From an uncultured Sinobacteraceae bacterium (GTDB lineage Bacteria; Pseudomonadota; Gammaproteobacteria; Steroidobacterales; Steroidobacteraceae), in NCBI GenBank assembly GCA_937902995.1, contig CALEKY010000080.1, forward strand, positions 1 through 42,611: a stretch of 42,611 nt of DNA, given 5' to 3'. The notes below the pieces were generated by a model. It was not told the origin of the DNA and made no database searches. It worked only from the letters and a program-made list of their open reading frames with translations. Both the position numbers and the translations under genes were made by a program. Below are positions 35,266 to 42,546 of the stretch, piece after piece. Position 1 is the first letter of the stretch, and each line of letters begins with the position of its first letter.

Positions 35266-35571
35266 TTACCAGCTGGCCTTTCCGAGGCCCGGAATCTCGC
35301 CGCGCATCGTTGCTTCGCGCAGCTTCGTGCGACCGAGACCGAACTTGCGGTAGTACCCGCGCGGACGGCCCGTGATCTGACAGCGGTTACGCAGGCGAAC
35401 CTTGCTCGAGTCGCGCGGCAGCGCCTGCAGCTGCGCCATCGCGGCCTCGCGTTCCGCGGGACTCGTCGTCGGCTTGCGAATGAGCTCCTTCAGCCGCGCG
35501 CGCTTCGCTGCGTACCGCTGTACCAGCTTTGCACGCTTCAGTTCCCGATTGACCATCGATTTCTTGGCCAT
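35266..35571 (-). CDS. rpsN: 30S ribosomal protein S14 (zinc-free form)
   Basis: S14 is a late-assembling head protein. At 101 residues and without a CxxC pair it is the long, zinc-independent form found in most gammaproteobacteria. The core LRNRCQITGRPRGYYRKFGLGRTKLREATMRGEIPG is conserved (key part RPRGYYRKFGLGR). GAGG lies before the ATG. Confidence 0.98.
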   Translation of the reverse strand: MAKKSMVNRELKRAKLVQRYAAKRARLKELIRKPTTSPAEREAAMAQLQALPRDSSKVRLRNRCQITGRPRGYYRKFGLGRTKLREATMRGEIPGLGKASW

Positions 35572-35607
35572 AAGCCTCGCCCTGTCCTCTTGCCTGATTA
35601 GAGGCAG

Positions 35608-36147
35608 TTACTTGCGGAACGGAAAATTGAACGCTTCGAGCAGCGCACGACCCGCTTTGTCGTCCTGCGCCGTCGTCGTGATCGTGATGTCCATACCCCG
35701 GATCGCATCGATCTGGTCGTACGCGATCTCCGGGAAAATGATCTGTTCCTTGACGCCGAAGTTGTAATTGCCACGGCCGTCGAAGGAACGCGGACTGACA
35801 CCGCGGAAGTCGCGGATACGCGGCATCGCAATGTTCACGAGTCGATCGAGGAACTCGTACATGCGCGCCCCGCGCAACGTCACCTTGCACCCGATCGGAA
35901 GGCCCTGACGAATCTTGAATGTCGCCACCGACTTGCGGGCACGCGTGACGAGCGGCTTCTGGCCCGTGATCTTGGCCAAGTCCGCAGCCGCGTTGTCGAT
36001 GACCTTCTTGTCGGCTACCGCCTCGCCAACACCCATGTTGACCGTGATCTTCTCGATCTTCGGCACCTGCATGGGGTTCTTCAGTCCCAGAGTCTTCATC
36101 AACTCGGGAACGACCTTCTCGCGGTAGTACTGTTGAAGCCTTGCCAT
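35608..36147 (-). CDS. rplE: 50S ribosomal protein L5
   Basis: L5 binds 5S rRNA and contacts S13 across the subunit bridge. It has 179 residues: LKNPMQVPKIEKITVNMGVGEA, GCKVTLRGARMYEFLDRL and DITITTTAQDDKAGRALL are the family blocks. GAGAGA precedes the ATG. It is followed by rpsN after 36 bp. Confidence 0.98.
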   Translation of the reverse strand: MARLQQYYREKVVPELMKTLGLKNPMQVPKIEKITVNMGVGEAVADKKVIDNAAADLAKITGQKPLVTRARKSVATFKIRQGLPIGCKVTLRGARMYEFLDRLVNIAMPRIRDFRGVSPRSFDGRGNYNFGVKEQIIFPEIAYDQIDAIRGMDITITTTAQDDKAGRALLEAFNFPFRK

Positions 36148-36202
36148 ATGAATCTCTCAGCAGTCGAAAACGGCAGACGCGCCGCCCGTCGTTCCTAGAC
36201 CC

Positions 36203-36517
36203 TCACGCATCCACGACTTCGTTGTTCGACTTGAAGTAGCGCACCTTGCGGCCATCGGCGAGCGTGCGAAAGCCGACGCGATCGCCCTTCTTCGTCACCG
36301 GATTCCAAAGCATCACGTTAGACACGTCGATCGGCGCTTCTTTCTCCACGATGCCGCCTGGGACGTTCCGTGCAGGATTTGGCCTGGTGTGACGCTTCAC
36401 CACGTTTATGTTCTCGACGATCACCTTGCCGTCGAGCACTTTGACGACAGTGCCGCGCCGGCCCTTATCGCGGCCAGCGATCACGACGACTTCGTCACCT
36501 TTGCGAATCTTCTTCAT
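36203..36517 (-). CDS. rplX: 50S ribosomal protein L24
   Basis: L24 starts 50S assembly at the 5' domain of 23S rRNA. It has 104 residues with the KOW motif (KGDEVVVIAGRDKGRRGTV) and the basic loop VVKRHTRPNPARNVPGGI. GAGG lies seven bases before the ATG, directly against the last unit of a heptamer array. Confidence 0.98.
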   Translation of the reverse strand: MKKIRKGDEVVVIAGRDKGRRGTVVKVLDGKVIVENINVVKRHTRPNPARNVPGGIVEKEAPIDVSNVMLWNPVTKKGDRVGFRTLADGRKVRYFKSNNEVVDA

Positions 36518-36527
36518 AGCAACCTCA

Positions 36528-36603
36528 GGCTACGGGCTACGGGCTACGGGCTACGGCCAGAAAACTCTGGCGTTCGCCTTCTTGCCTCTTGCCTGTTGTC
36601 CTT
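36528..36603. repeat. Heptamer element between rplN and rplX
   Basis: The left arm is four perfect tandem copies of GGCTACG (36528-36555). The opposite side (36576-36603) has GCCT-containing units at a period near seven with one slip (GCCTTCT, TGCCTCT, TGCCTGT). It fills the whole spacer between the two ribosomal genes. Confidence 0.8.
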
Positions 36604-36970
36604 ACAGCACCTCGGGTGCGAGCGAAATGATCTTCATGAACTGCGCGGTACGCAGCTCACGAGTCACTGGCCCGAAAATACGCGTGCCGATCGGCTCAAG
36701 CTTGTTCGTGAGCAGCACGGCCGCATTGCCGTCGAAGCGGATCAAGGAGCCGTCCGGACGACGTACGCCGAACTTCGTGCGGACGACGACGGCGTCGTAC
36801 ACCTCGCCCTTCTTGACTTTGCCGCGCGGAATGGCGTCGCGGATGCTGACCTTGATGATGTCGCCGACGGTCGCATAGCGGCGCTTTGAACCGCCGAGCA
36901 CCTTGATGCACATCAGACTACGTGCACCGCTGTTGTCCGCAGCGCTCAACAATGTGCGCATCTGAATCAT
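36602..36970 (-). CDS. rplN: 50S ribosomal protein L14
   Basis: L14 lies at the subunit interface, forming bridges B5 and B8. It has 122 residues, one of the most conserved ribosomal proteins: MIQMRTLLSAADNSGARSL, VLGGSKRRYATVGDII, GPVTRELR and the end ISLAPEVL are complete. Its ATG overlaps the rpsQ stop by 4 bp, so the E. coli-type spc promoter between rpsQ and rplN has no room here. Confidence 0.98.
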   Translation of the reverse strand: MIQMRTLLSAADNSGARSLMCIKVLGGSKRRYATVGDIIKVSIRDAIPRGKVKKGEVYDAVVVRTKFGVRRPDGSLIRFDGNAAVLLTNKLEPIGTRIFGPVTRELRTAQFMKIISLAPEVL

Positions 36971-37293
36971 GGCGTCGCTCCATCCGTTTGTTGCGCGCGC
37001 GTCTGCGGCGCGCGGCTGACGATCTTCACCAGGCGCCAGCTCTTACGACGTGAAAGCGGCCGGCACTCCTGAATCGCGACAATGTCGCCTTCACGGCTTT
37101 CATTGTTCTCGTCGTGAGCGAGCAGCTTCGTCGTACGACGCATGTACTTGCCGTACTGCGGATGCGGCACGTAGCGCTCGACGGCAACTGCAATCGTCTT
37201 CTGCATCTTGTTGCTGACGACCTTGCCCGTCAGGGTCTTGCCCTTGTTCGCCTCGGGCGCACTGGCCTCGGCAGGCTTAGCTTCGTTACTCAT
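36967..37293 (-). CDS. rpsQ: 30S ribosomal protein S17 with extended ends
   Basis: S17 is an early 16S rRNA binder with an OB fold. The core TLTGKVVSNKMQKTIAVAVERYVPHP and EGDIVAIQECRPLSRRKSWRLVKIV is normal. It is 108 residues against 84 in E. coli because of an Ala/Glu/Pro N-terminal extension (about 18 residues) and a 16-residue polar tail. I chose ATG 37293; a GTG at 37299, overlapping the rpmC stop, is possible. Confidence 0.97.
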   Translation of the reverse strand: MSNEAKPAEASAPEANKGKTLTGKVVSNKMQKTIAVAVERYVPHPQYGKYMRRTTKLLAHDENNESREGDIVAIQECRPLSRRKSWRLVKIVSRAPQTRAQQTDGATP

Positions 37294-37295
37294 GC

Positions 37296-37502
37296 TCACT
37301 CACCCTTCTGTGCAGCGCGCCGCTGCTCGGCCATCACCGTCTTCACACGAGCGATGTTCCGACGAACCTTCGTGAACTGATCCGGCTTGGCACCTTGGCC
37401 AGTCGCCAGCGCCATACGCAGGTTGAACTGTTCGCGACGCAGAGCGAGCAGTTCCTTTTGCAAGTCGGCCGGCGACTTCTGTCTGAGTTCTTTCACGTTC
37501 AT
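37296..37502 (-). CDS. rpmC: 50S ribosomal protein L29
   Basis: L29 is a two-helix protein near the tunnel exit where trigger factor and SRP bind. It has 68 residues with MNVKELRQKSPADLQKEL and the typical RRNIARVKTVMAE segment. It starts 3 bp after the rplP stop and is tightly coupled to rpsQ. Confidence 0.98.
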   Translation of the reverse strand: MNVKELRQKSPADLQKELLALRREQFNLRMALATGQGAKPDQFTKVRRNIARVKTVMAEQRRAAQKGE

Positions 37503-37505
37503 CGA

Positions 37506-37931
37506 TTAACCTGCCCTGACTTGGCGAACGACGAATTGCGTGTCGACTGACAGCTTGGACGCCGCAAGACGGAACGCTTCGCGCGCAACCGCTTCGCTCA
37601 CGCCTTCCATCTCGAACAGAATCTTCCCAGGCTTCACTTTCGCAACGTAGTACTCGACGTTGCCCTTGCCGCTGCCCATACGCACTTCGAGCGGCTTCTT
37701 CGTCACCGGAACGTCCGGGAACACGCGCACCCAGATCTGTCCGCCGCGCTTGACGTAGCGAGTCATGGCACGGCGTGCAGCCTCGAGCTCGCGCGCAGTC
37801 ATGCGAGCACGGCTCGTCGCTTTCAGTCCGTAATCGCCGAAAGCAACGTAATTGCCGCTCTGCGCGAGACCGGTGAGGCGGCCCTTGAACTGCTTGCGGT
37901 ACTTCGTCCGCTTCGGTTGCAACATGGACAT
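37506..37931 (-). CDS. rplP: 50S ribosomal protein L16
   Basis: L16 organises the A-site tRNA region of 23S rRNA. It has 141 residues; MLQPKRTKYRKQFKGRLTG, ARRAMTRYVKRGGQIWVRVFPD and the loop EVRMGSGKGNVEYYVAKV, which holds the arginine hydroxylated in E. coli, are present. Two in-frame ATGs lie two codons apart; the second matches E. coli. Confidence 0.98.
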   Translation of the reverse strand: MSMLQPKRTKYRKQFKGRLTGLAQSGNYVAFGDYGLKATSRARMTARELEAARRAMTRYVKRGGQIWVRVFPDVPVTKKPLEVRMGSGKGNVEYYVAKVKPGKILFEMEGVSEAVAREAFRLAASKLSVDTQFVVRQVRAG

Positions 37932-37945
37932 GGTCGTTTCTCTCT

Positions 37946-37973
37946 GGCTACGGGCTACAGGCTGGGGTTACGG
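37946..37973. repeat. Heptamer array between rpsC and rplP
   Basis: Four in-phase units, GGCTACG, GGCTACA, GGCTGGG, GTTACGG, lie in the 70-bp spacer. I see no clear opposite arm; the sequence after it (CCAGAGG) may be a remnant. The unit is the same type as at 36528. Confidence 0.65.
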
Positions 37974-38001
37974 CCAGAGGCCCTACCCACCTGCCATCAC
38001 C

Positions 38002-38706
38002 TCAGGCCGTGGCCTCCGTCGGTGCTGCCGGCTGCTGGGTCTCCGCCGATTCCGCAGGCTGTTCCTGCTGCGCGAAGACCTCCCCTTTGAAGATCCACAC
38101 TTTTACGCCGATGACGCCGTACGTGGTCTTCGCTTCGGCAAAGCCGTAATCGATATCCGCGCGGAACGTGTGCAGCGGAATGCGGCCTTCGCGATACCAC
38201 TCCGTACGTGCGATCTCGGCACCGTTCAGACGGCCGGACACGCGAACCTTGATGCCGAGCGCGCCGATGCGCATCGTGTTCGTCACTGCGCGCTTCATGG
38301 CGCGACGGAACATCACGCGACGCTCGAGCTGCTGAGCGATGCCTTCAGCGACGAGCTGCGCGTCGAGCTCCGGCTTGCGAATCTCTGCGATGTTGATGCG
38401 CACATTCGTCACGGGCATCTTCATCATCGTCGCCACTTGCGCGCGCAACTTCTCGATGTCCTCGCCCTTCTTGCCGATCACAATGCCGGGCCGGGCGGTG
38501 TGAATCGTGATGTTCACCTTGCTCGCCGCACGGTCGATCTGAATACGGCTCACGGAAGCTTCCGCCAGCTTCTTCTTCAAGAAGTCGCGGACGAGAAAAT
38601 CCGTGTAGACGTACGTCGGAAAATTCTTCGACGAGGCATACCACTTCGAGCTCCAGTCCCGAGTGATGCCGAGGCGAATTCCGATCGGATTGACTTTCTG
38701 ACCCAT
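38002..38706 (-). CDS. rpsC: 30S ribosomal protein S3
   Basis: S3 forms part of the mRNA entry tunnel and its helicase activity. It has 234 residues: KH domain (VNITIHTARPGIVIGKKGEDIEKLR) and C-terminal domain (GCKVRVSGRLNGAEIARTEWYREGRIPLHT-like, key GRLNGAEIARTEW). A Gln/Glu/Ala/Pro tail of about 24 residues ends the chain. It follows rplV by 5 bp. Confidence 0.98.
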   Translation of the reverse strand: MGQKVNPIGIRLGITRDWSSKWYASSKNFPTYVYTDFLVRDFLKKKLAEASVSRIQIDRAASKVNITIHTARPGIVIGKKGEDIEKLRAQVATMMKMPVTNVRINIAEIRKPELDAQLVAEGIAQQLERRVMFRRAMKRAVTNTMRIGALGIKVRVSGRLNGAEIARTEWYREGRIPLHTFRADIDYGFAEAKTTYGVIGVKVWIFKGEVFAQQEQPAESAETQQPAAPTEATA

Positions 38707-38711
38707 GATGG

Positions 38712-39053
38712 TTACTCGCTCTTGCCGTCGCCGACCGTCACGACGATGTGGCTGTTGCGTTTCCAGATACGGGTGCCGCGACCCTTGGCCCGCGCATGAA
38801 AACGCTTGAGCACCGGTGCTGCATCCACGGTGATCTTCTCGACCTTCAGCTCGTCCACATCAGCGCTCAGGTTGTTCTCGGCATTGGCGATCGCCGACTC
38901 AAGCACTTTGCGGACGATCTTGGCGCCCTTCTTCGGCGTGTAGCGCAACGTATTCAGCGCCAAGCCCACAGGCTTGCCGCGCACCATGTCGGCAATGAGC
39001 CGGCACTTCTGCGGAGAGATGCGTGCGTAACGCAATTTAGCCGCGACTTGCAT
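38712..39053 (-). CDS. rplV: 50S ribosomal protein L22
   Basis: L22 lines the exit tunnel; its hairpin loop is where macrolide and SecM effects occur. From ATG 39053 it has 113 residues: AKLRYARISPQKCRLIADMVRGK, and the end KGRGTRIWKRNSHIVVTVGD. The frame is open 22 codons further as an Arg-rich shadow of rpsS, which I exclude. Confidence 0.97.
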   Translation of the reverse strand: MQVAAKLRYARISPQKCRLIADMVRGKPVGLALNTLRYTPKKGAKIVRKVLESAIANAENNLSADVDELKVEKITVDAAPVLKRFHARAKGRGTRIWKRNSHIVVTVGDGKSE

Positions 39054-39057
39054 GGTG

Positions 39058-39333
39058 TTACTGCGCTCCCTTCTTATCGCCCGAGTGCGCCTTGAACGTA
39101 CGCGTCGGCGCGAACTCACCCAACTTGTGACCGACCATGTTCTCCGAGATCAGCACGGGCACGTGCTGACGTCCGTTGTGCACGGCGATCGTCAACCCGA
39201 CCATGTCGGGGAGGATCATGGACCGGCGCGACCAGGTTTTGATCGGCCGACGATCGTTCTTTTCGACAGCGAGGCGCACCTTCTTTGCGAGGTGCAGATC
39301 GACGAACGGGCCTTTCTTTACTGAACGAGGCAC
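39058..39333 (-). CDS. rpsS: 30S ribosomal protein S19
   Basis: S19 binds 16S rRNA in the head with S13. It has 91 residues starting MPRSVKKGPFVDLHL and including RRSMILPDMVGLTIAVHNGR and GEFAPTRTFKAHSGDKK. The start is GTG, with GAGGAAG well placed upstream. It lies between rplB and rplV. Confidence 0.98.
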   Translation of the reverse strand: MPRSVKKGPFVDLHLAKKVRLAVEKNDRRPIKTWSRRSMILPDMVGLTIAVHNGRQHVPVLISENMVGHKLGEFAPTRTFKAHSGDKKGAQ

Positions 39334-39347
39334 AGCATCTTCCTCAA

Positions 39348-40172
39348 TTAGTTACGGCGACGAACGATCATGTTCGCCGTGCGCTTGTTACGACGCGTCT
39401 TCTTACCCTTGGTATTCCAGCCCCACGGGCTCACCGGGTGCGGATTACCTTGGCCGGACTTACCTTCACCACCGCCGTGCGGGTGATCGACCGGGTTCAT
39501 GACGACGCCGCGCACCGTCGGGCGAATGCCGCGCCAACGGATGGCGCCGGCCTTGCCGTAGCTACGCAGGTTGTGCTCGTCGTTGCCGACCTCGCCGATC
39601 GTTGCGCGGCAGTCGATGTGGACCTTGCGCATTTCGTTCGAACGCAGGCGGATCGTGGCGTACAAACCTTCTCGAGCGGCAAGCTGCGCGGAGCAGCCGG
39701 CAGCGCGGGCGAGCTGACCGCCCTTACCCGGCTTCATCTCCACGTTGTGAATCGTCGTACCGATCGGGATGTGGCGAAGCTGCATCGCATTGCCGACCTT
39801 GATCGGCGCTTCCGGACCGGACATCACCGTGTCGCCCGGATTCAAACCTTTCGGCGCGAGGATGTAGCGACGCTCGCCGTCCTTGTACAGCACGAGCGCG
39901 AGGTGCGCCGACCGATTCGGGTCGTACTCGATACGCTCGACCTTGCCGGGAACGCCATCCTTGTCACGCAGGAAGTCGACGATGCGATACTTCTGCTTGT
40001 GTCCGCCGCCTTGGTGACGAACCGTCAGACGGCCGAAATGATTGCGCGCGCCGGTCGAGTTCTTGTGAACGACGAGCGACGGCTCCGGACCACCCTTGTG
40101 CAGGTGCGCCCGCGAAATCTTCACCTGGAAGCGCCGGCCCGGCGAAGTCGGTTTGGACTTGATCAATGCCAT
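39348..40172 (-). CDS. rplB: 50S ribosomal protein L2
   Basis: L2 is needed for subunit joining and peptidyl-transferase function. It has 274 residues; the conserved C-terminal block with the key histidine, VMNPVDHPHGGGEGK and HPVSPWGWNTKGKKTR, is complete, and the N-terminal OB and SH3-like domains are normal. GAGGAAG precedes the ATG. Confidence 0.98.
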   Translation of the reverse strand: MALIKSKPTSPGRRFQVKISRAHLHKGGPEPSLVVHKNSTGARNHFGRLTVRHQGGGHKQKYRIVDFLRDKDGVPGKVERIEYDPNRSAHLALVLYKDGERRYILAPKGLNPGDTVMSGPEAPIKVGNAMQLRHIPIGTTIHNVEMKPGKGGQLARAAGCSAQLAAREGLYATIRLRSNEMRKVHIDCRATIGEVGNDEHNLRSYGKAGAIRWRGIRPTVRGVVMNPVDHPHGGGEGKSGQGNPHPVSPWGWNTKGKKTRRNKRTANMIVRRRN

Positions 40173-40192
40173 GACTCTACTTCCTCACTCGA

Positions 40193-40492
40193 TCAGGCTT
40201 CGGTGCCGGACAGATCGATGCTCTGTCCCGGAGCAAGGCGGACATACGCCTTCTTGAAGTCCTGACGACGACCGACTCGTTGACCGAATCGCTTCTGCTT
40301 GCCGCGAACGTTCACGATGTTCACGTCCGAGACCTTGACTTCGAACATCAGCTCGACGGCCGCCTTGACGTCCTGCTTCCTCGCGTCGCGGCGCACACGG
40401 AAGACGAATTGATTCGCCCCTTCCGAGATCCGGGCGCTCTTTTCGGAGACGTGCGGACCGATCAGCACGTTCATCAATTTTTCCTGACTCAT
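40193..40492 (-). CDS. rplW: 50S ribosomal protein L23
   Basis: L23 sits at the tunnel exit and docks trigger factor and SRP. From ATG 40492 it has 99 residues, with LIGPHVSEKSARISEGANQ and the loop NVRGKQKRFGQRVGRRQDFKKAYV. The ATG overlaps the rplD stop by 4 bp (ATGA) and GAGAGG lies six bases upstream. The frame continues upstream only as a shadow of rplD. Confidence 0.98.
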   Translation of the reverse strand: MSQEKLMNVLIGPHVSEKSARISEGANQFVFRVRRDARKQDVKAAVELMFEVKVSDVNIVNVRGKQKRFGQRVGRRQDFKKAYVRLAPGQSIDLSGTEA

Positions 40493-41106
40493 GCGAGCCT
40501 CTCTTCGAGCATGCGCACGGCACCGACCGTGGCAACCACTTTTTCGTGCCGCGCGAGACTGACCGGATTCAGCGCAGCGACCGGCAGTACATCGACGTAG
40601 GGCAAGTTGCGAGCTGCAAGCTCGAGCTTCTCGTCGTGACCCTCGATCAGAACGAGGACGTTCTCGCCGAGATTGAGCTCGCCGAGCTTCTTGACGAGCA
40701 GCTTCGTCTTCGGCGCCTCGAGTTCGATGCCGTTGACCACGAGGAGCCGATCCTGGCGCGCGAGCTCCGACAACATGGCCTGGATCGCCGCGCGATACAT
40801 CTTGCGGTTCACCTTCTGGGTGAACTTGCGCGGCTTGGCCGCGAACGCGCGACCGCCGCCGACCCAAATCGGGCTGCGGATAGAGCCGACGCGCGCATGA
40901 CCGGTACCCTTCTGGCGCCACGGCTTGATGCCACCGCCGCTCACTTCGGCCTTAGTCTTCTGCGCCTTCGTTCCCGCACGCGCAGCGGCCATGTAAGCCG
41001 TGACGACCTGGTGAACGAGTGGTTCGTTGTAGGCACGCGCGAACGTTGCGTCCGACACTTGGACTTCTTCGGTTTGCGCGCCGTTGGTGATGACTTTCAA
41101 CTTCAT
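40489..41106 (-). CDS. rplD: 50S ribosomal protein L4
   Basis: L4 binds 23S rRNA, lines the tunnel constriction, and in E. coli represses the S10 operon both in translation and by transcription termination. It has 205 residues. The tunnel loop region GGGIKPWRQKGTGHARVGSIRSPIWVGGG and the C-terminal half are normal. It follows rplC by 6 bp. The long leader before rplC is where L4-type control might act here. Confidence 0.98.
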   Translation of the reverse strand: MKLKVITNGAQTEEVQVSDATFARAYNEPLVHQVVTAYMAAARAGTKAQKTKAEVSGGGIKPWRQKGTGHARVGSIRSPIWVGGGRAFAAKPRKFTQKVNRKMYRAAIQAMLSELARQDRLLVVNGIELEAPKTKLLVKKLGELNLGENVLVLIEGHDEKLELAARNLPYVDVLPVAALNPVSLARHEKVVATVGAVRMLEERLA

Positions 41107-41112
41107 GGCGGC

Positions 41113-41805
41113 TTACTTCTTGGTCGGAGCGACGGTCTTCTTACGAGCCTTCGCTGCAGCTTTCACGGAAGGACGCACGATCACTTGGCCACCCGGGGCA
41201 CCCGGCACGGCACCGCGGATCAAAAGCAGGTTGCGTTCTGCATCGACGCGCACGACTTGAAGGTTCTCGATCGTGCGGCGCTGGACACCCATATGGCCCG
41301 ACATACGCTTGCCTTTGAACACACGACCCGGCGTCTGACGTTGGCCGATGGAACCGGGAGCACGGTGCACGACCGAGGCACCGTGCGACGCGTAGCCGCC
41401 AGCAAAGTTGTGGCGCTTCATCGTGCCGGCGAACCCTTTACCGATGGTCGTGCCGGTCACGTCCACGATCTGCCCGGCGCTGAAGAGGTCCACCTTGATT
41501 TCGCTGCCCGGGGCGAGGTCCTTGCCTTCTTCGTCGCTCAGTCGGAACTCGACGAGAGATTGGCCGGGAGCCACTTTGGCCTTTGCGTAGTGACCCGTGA
41601 GCGGCTTGTTGAGGCGCGACGGCTTGCGCTCGCCGAATGCCACTTGCACGGCGCGATAGCCGTCATTCTCCACCGTGCGCACCTGAGTGACGCGATTCGG
41701 CAGTGCTTCGATGACGGTCACCGGGATGGTTTCGCCCGTCTCTGTGAAGACGCGCGTCATTCCCGCCTTACGACCGACCAGACCAAGGGTCTTGGCAGCG
41801 CTCAT
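41113..41805 (-). CDS. rplC: 50S ribosomal protein L3
   Basis: L3 starts 50S assembly and reaches into the peptidyl-transferase centre. It has 230 residues, with LGLVGRKAGMTRVFTETGE at the start, the central extension GFAGTMKRHNFAGGYASHGASVVHRAPGSIG region, and a basic tail (about 20 residues, AKARKKTVAPTKK) slightly longer than in E. coli. AGAGGAC precedes the ATG. Its transcription likely begins at a promoter 239 bp upstream, inside the rpsJ-rplC spacer. Confidence 0.98.
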   Translation of the reverse strand: MSAAKTLGLVGRKAGMTRVFTETGETIPVTVIEALPNRVTQVRTVENDGYRAVQVAFGERKPSRLNKPLTGHYAKAKVAPGQSLVEFRLSDEEGKDLAPGSEIKVDLFSAGQIVDVTGTTIGKGFAGTMKRHNFAGGYASHGASVVHRAPGSIGQRQTPGRVFKGKRMSGHMGVQRRTIENLQVVRVDAERNLLLIRGAVPGAPGGQVIVRPSVKAAAKARKKTVAPTKK

Positions 41806-42043
41806 CGTATGTCCTCTTATTCCTCAACGACGCAGCGGCTACGATTGGCTGCTGCGGATAACGAAAACCTATTGCGAATCGTCGGCGCCACCCAAGGACG
41901 CCGAATCAATCGATTCGAAGCCGGGCAATCGGGCGGTTAGCGAGAATCCGAAGAGAGGCCGACCGAACGATCAGATGAGGGGTTCGGTCATGCCGCTCGA
42001 GCGGTACCCCGTCAGGGCCAGGCCTCGGCGCAAAGAGGCGCGA

Positions 42044-42071
42044 ATTATAGTCAGGTCGACCCGCTTTGCAA
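42044..42071 (-). promoter_or_regulatory. Strong sigma-70 promoter for rplC onward
   Basis: On the minus strand TTGCAA (42066-42071) and a perfect TATAAT (42044-42049) are separated by 16 bp. Transcription should start near 42037 and give a leader of about 230 nt before the rplC ATG. Confidence 0.75.
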
Positions 42072-42089
42072 GCGGCTCGACAGGGGACT

Positions 42090-42160
42090 GAGCTATGGGC
42101 TCTGGATTCTGGTCAGAAAACCCCTTCTACCAGCAGCCCAGGGCCCAGTACTCAGCGCCC
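42090..42160. repeat. Heptamer element between rpsJ and rplC
   Basis: The left arm is GAGCTAT, GGGCTCT, GGATTCT, GGTCAGA (42090-42117). The right arm is GCAGCCC, AGGGCCC, AGTACTC, AGCGCCC (42133-42160). Only 15 bp separate the arms. The units closely match the element at 28045-28132. It lies 6 bp from the rpsJ stop, upstream of the rplC promoter. Confidence 0.8.
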
Positions 42161-42166
42161 CAATGA

Positions 42167-42481
42167 TCAGTTCAGCTTGATCTGGACATCCACACCGGCC
42201 GGAAGCTCGAGCTTCATCAGCGCATCGACGGTCTTGTCCGTCGGATTCAGGATGTCCATCAGACGCTTGTGCGTACGGATCTCGTACTGGTCGCGTGCAT
42301 CCTTATCGGCGTGCGGCGAGATCAGCACCGTGAAGCGCTCCTTCTTCGTCGGCAACGGAACAGGGCCTCGGACAGTCGCGCCGGTACGCTTTGCCGTCTC
42401 GACGATCTCACGCGCCGAATTGTCGATCAGGCGGTGATCGAAAGCCTTGAGGCTGATGCGGATGTTTTGATTCGTTGCCAT
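42167..42481 (-). CDS. rpsJ: 30S ribosomal protein S10
   Basis: S10 is a 30S head protein that, with NusB, also works in transcription antitermination. It has 104 residues starting MATNQNIRISLKAFDHRLID and containing GPVPLPTKKERFTVLISPHADKDARDQYEIRTHKRL, the conserved core (key part RGPVPLPTKKERFTVL). Here it probably shares a transcript with the preceding tuf gene, since a separate promoter starts the next gene. Confidence 0.98.
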   Translation of the reverse strand: MATNQNIRISLKAFDHRLIDNSAREIVETAKRTGATVRGPVPLPTKKERFTVLISPHADKDARDQYEIRTHKRLMDILNPTDKTVDALMKLELPAGVDVQIKLN

Positions 42482-42501
42482 GGTTGCTTACTCGGTTGCG
42501 A

Positions 42502-42536
42502 TTCGTGGCTCGCACTTCGCTGCTGCGAGCCACGAA
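42502..42536. repeat. Compact heptamer-phase inverted repeat between tuf and rpsJ
   Basis: TTCGTGGCTCGCA (42502-42514) and its perfect complement (42524-42536) form a 13-bp stem with a 9-base loop. The same stretch divides into 7-bp units (GATTCGT, GGCTCGC, ACTTCGC, TGCTGCG, AGCCACG), so it looks like a short member of the family. There is no T run. Confidence 0.65.
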
Positions 42537-42546
42537 CCCACATTCA

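Larger units (their letters stand above)
41806..42166 (-). promoter_or_regulatory. Long leader region between rpsJ and rplC
   Basis: This 361-bp gap has no gene. It holds the promoter at 42044-42071, a heptamer element at 42090-42160, and a leader with two dyads: GACCGAAC ... GTTCGGTC (41961-41989, 13-base loop) and CCGCTCGAGCGG (41993-42004). In most gammaproteobacteria rpsJ and rplC are close and the leader lies before rpsJ. Control of L3-L4 expression by this leader is inferred. Confidence 0.55.

Noticed and set aside
36520..36600. A promoter for the spc operon in the rplN-rplX spacer
   Set aside because: The spacer is filled by the heptamer element and contains no -35/-10 pair.
40193..40921. 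A 242-codon frame that would give a fused L4-L23 protein
   Set aside because: Only the last 99 codons are L23; the rest is an out-of-frame reading of rplD. The ATGA overlap marks the true L23 start.
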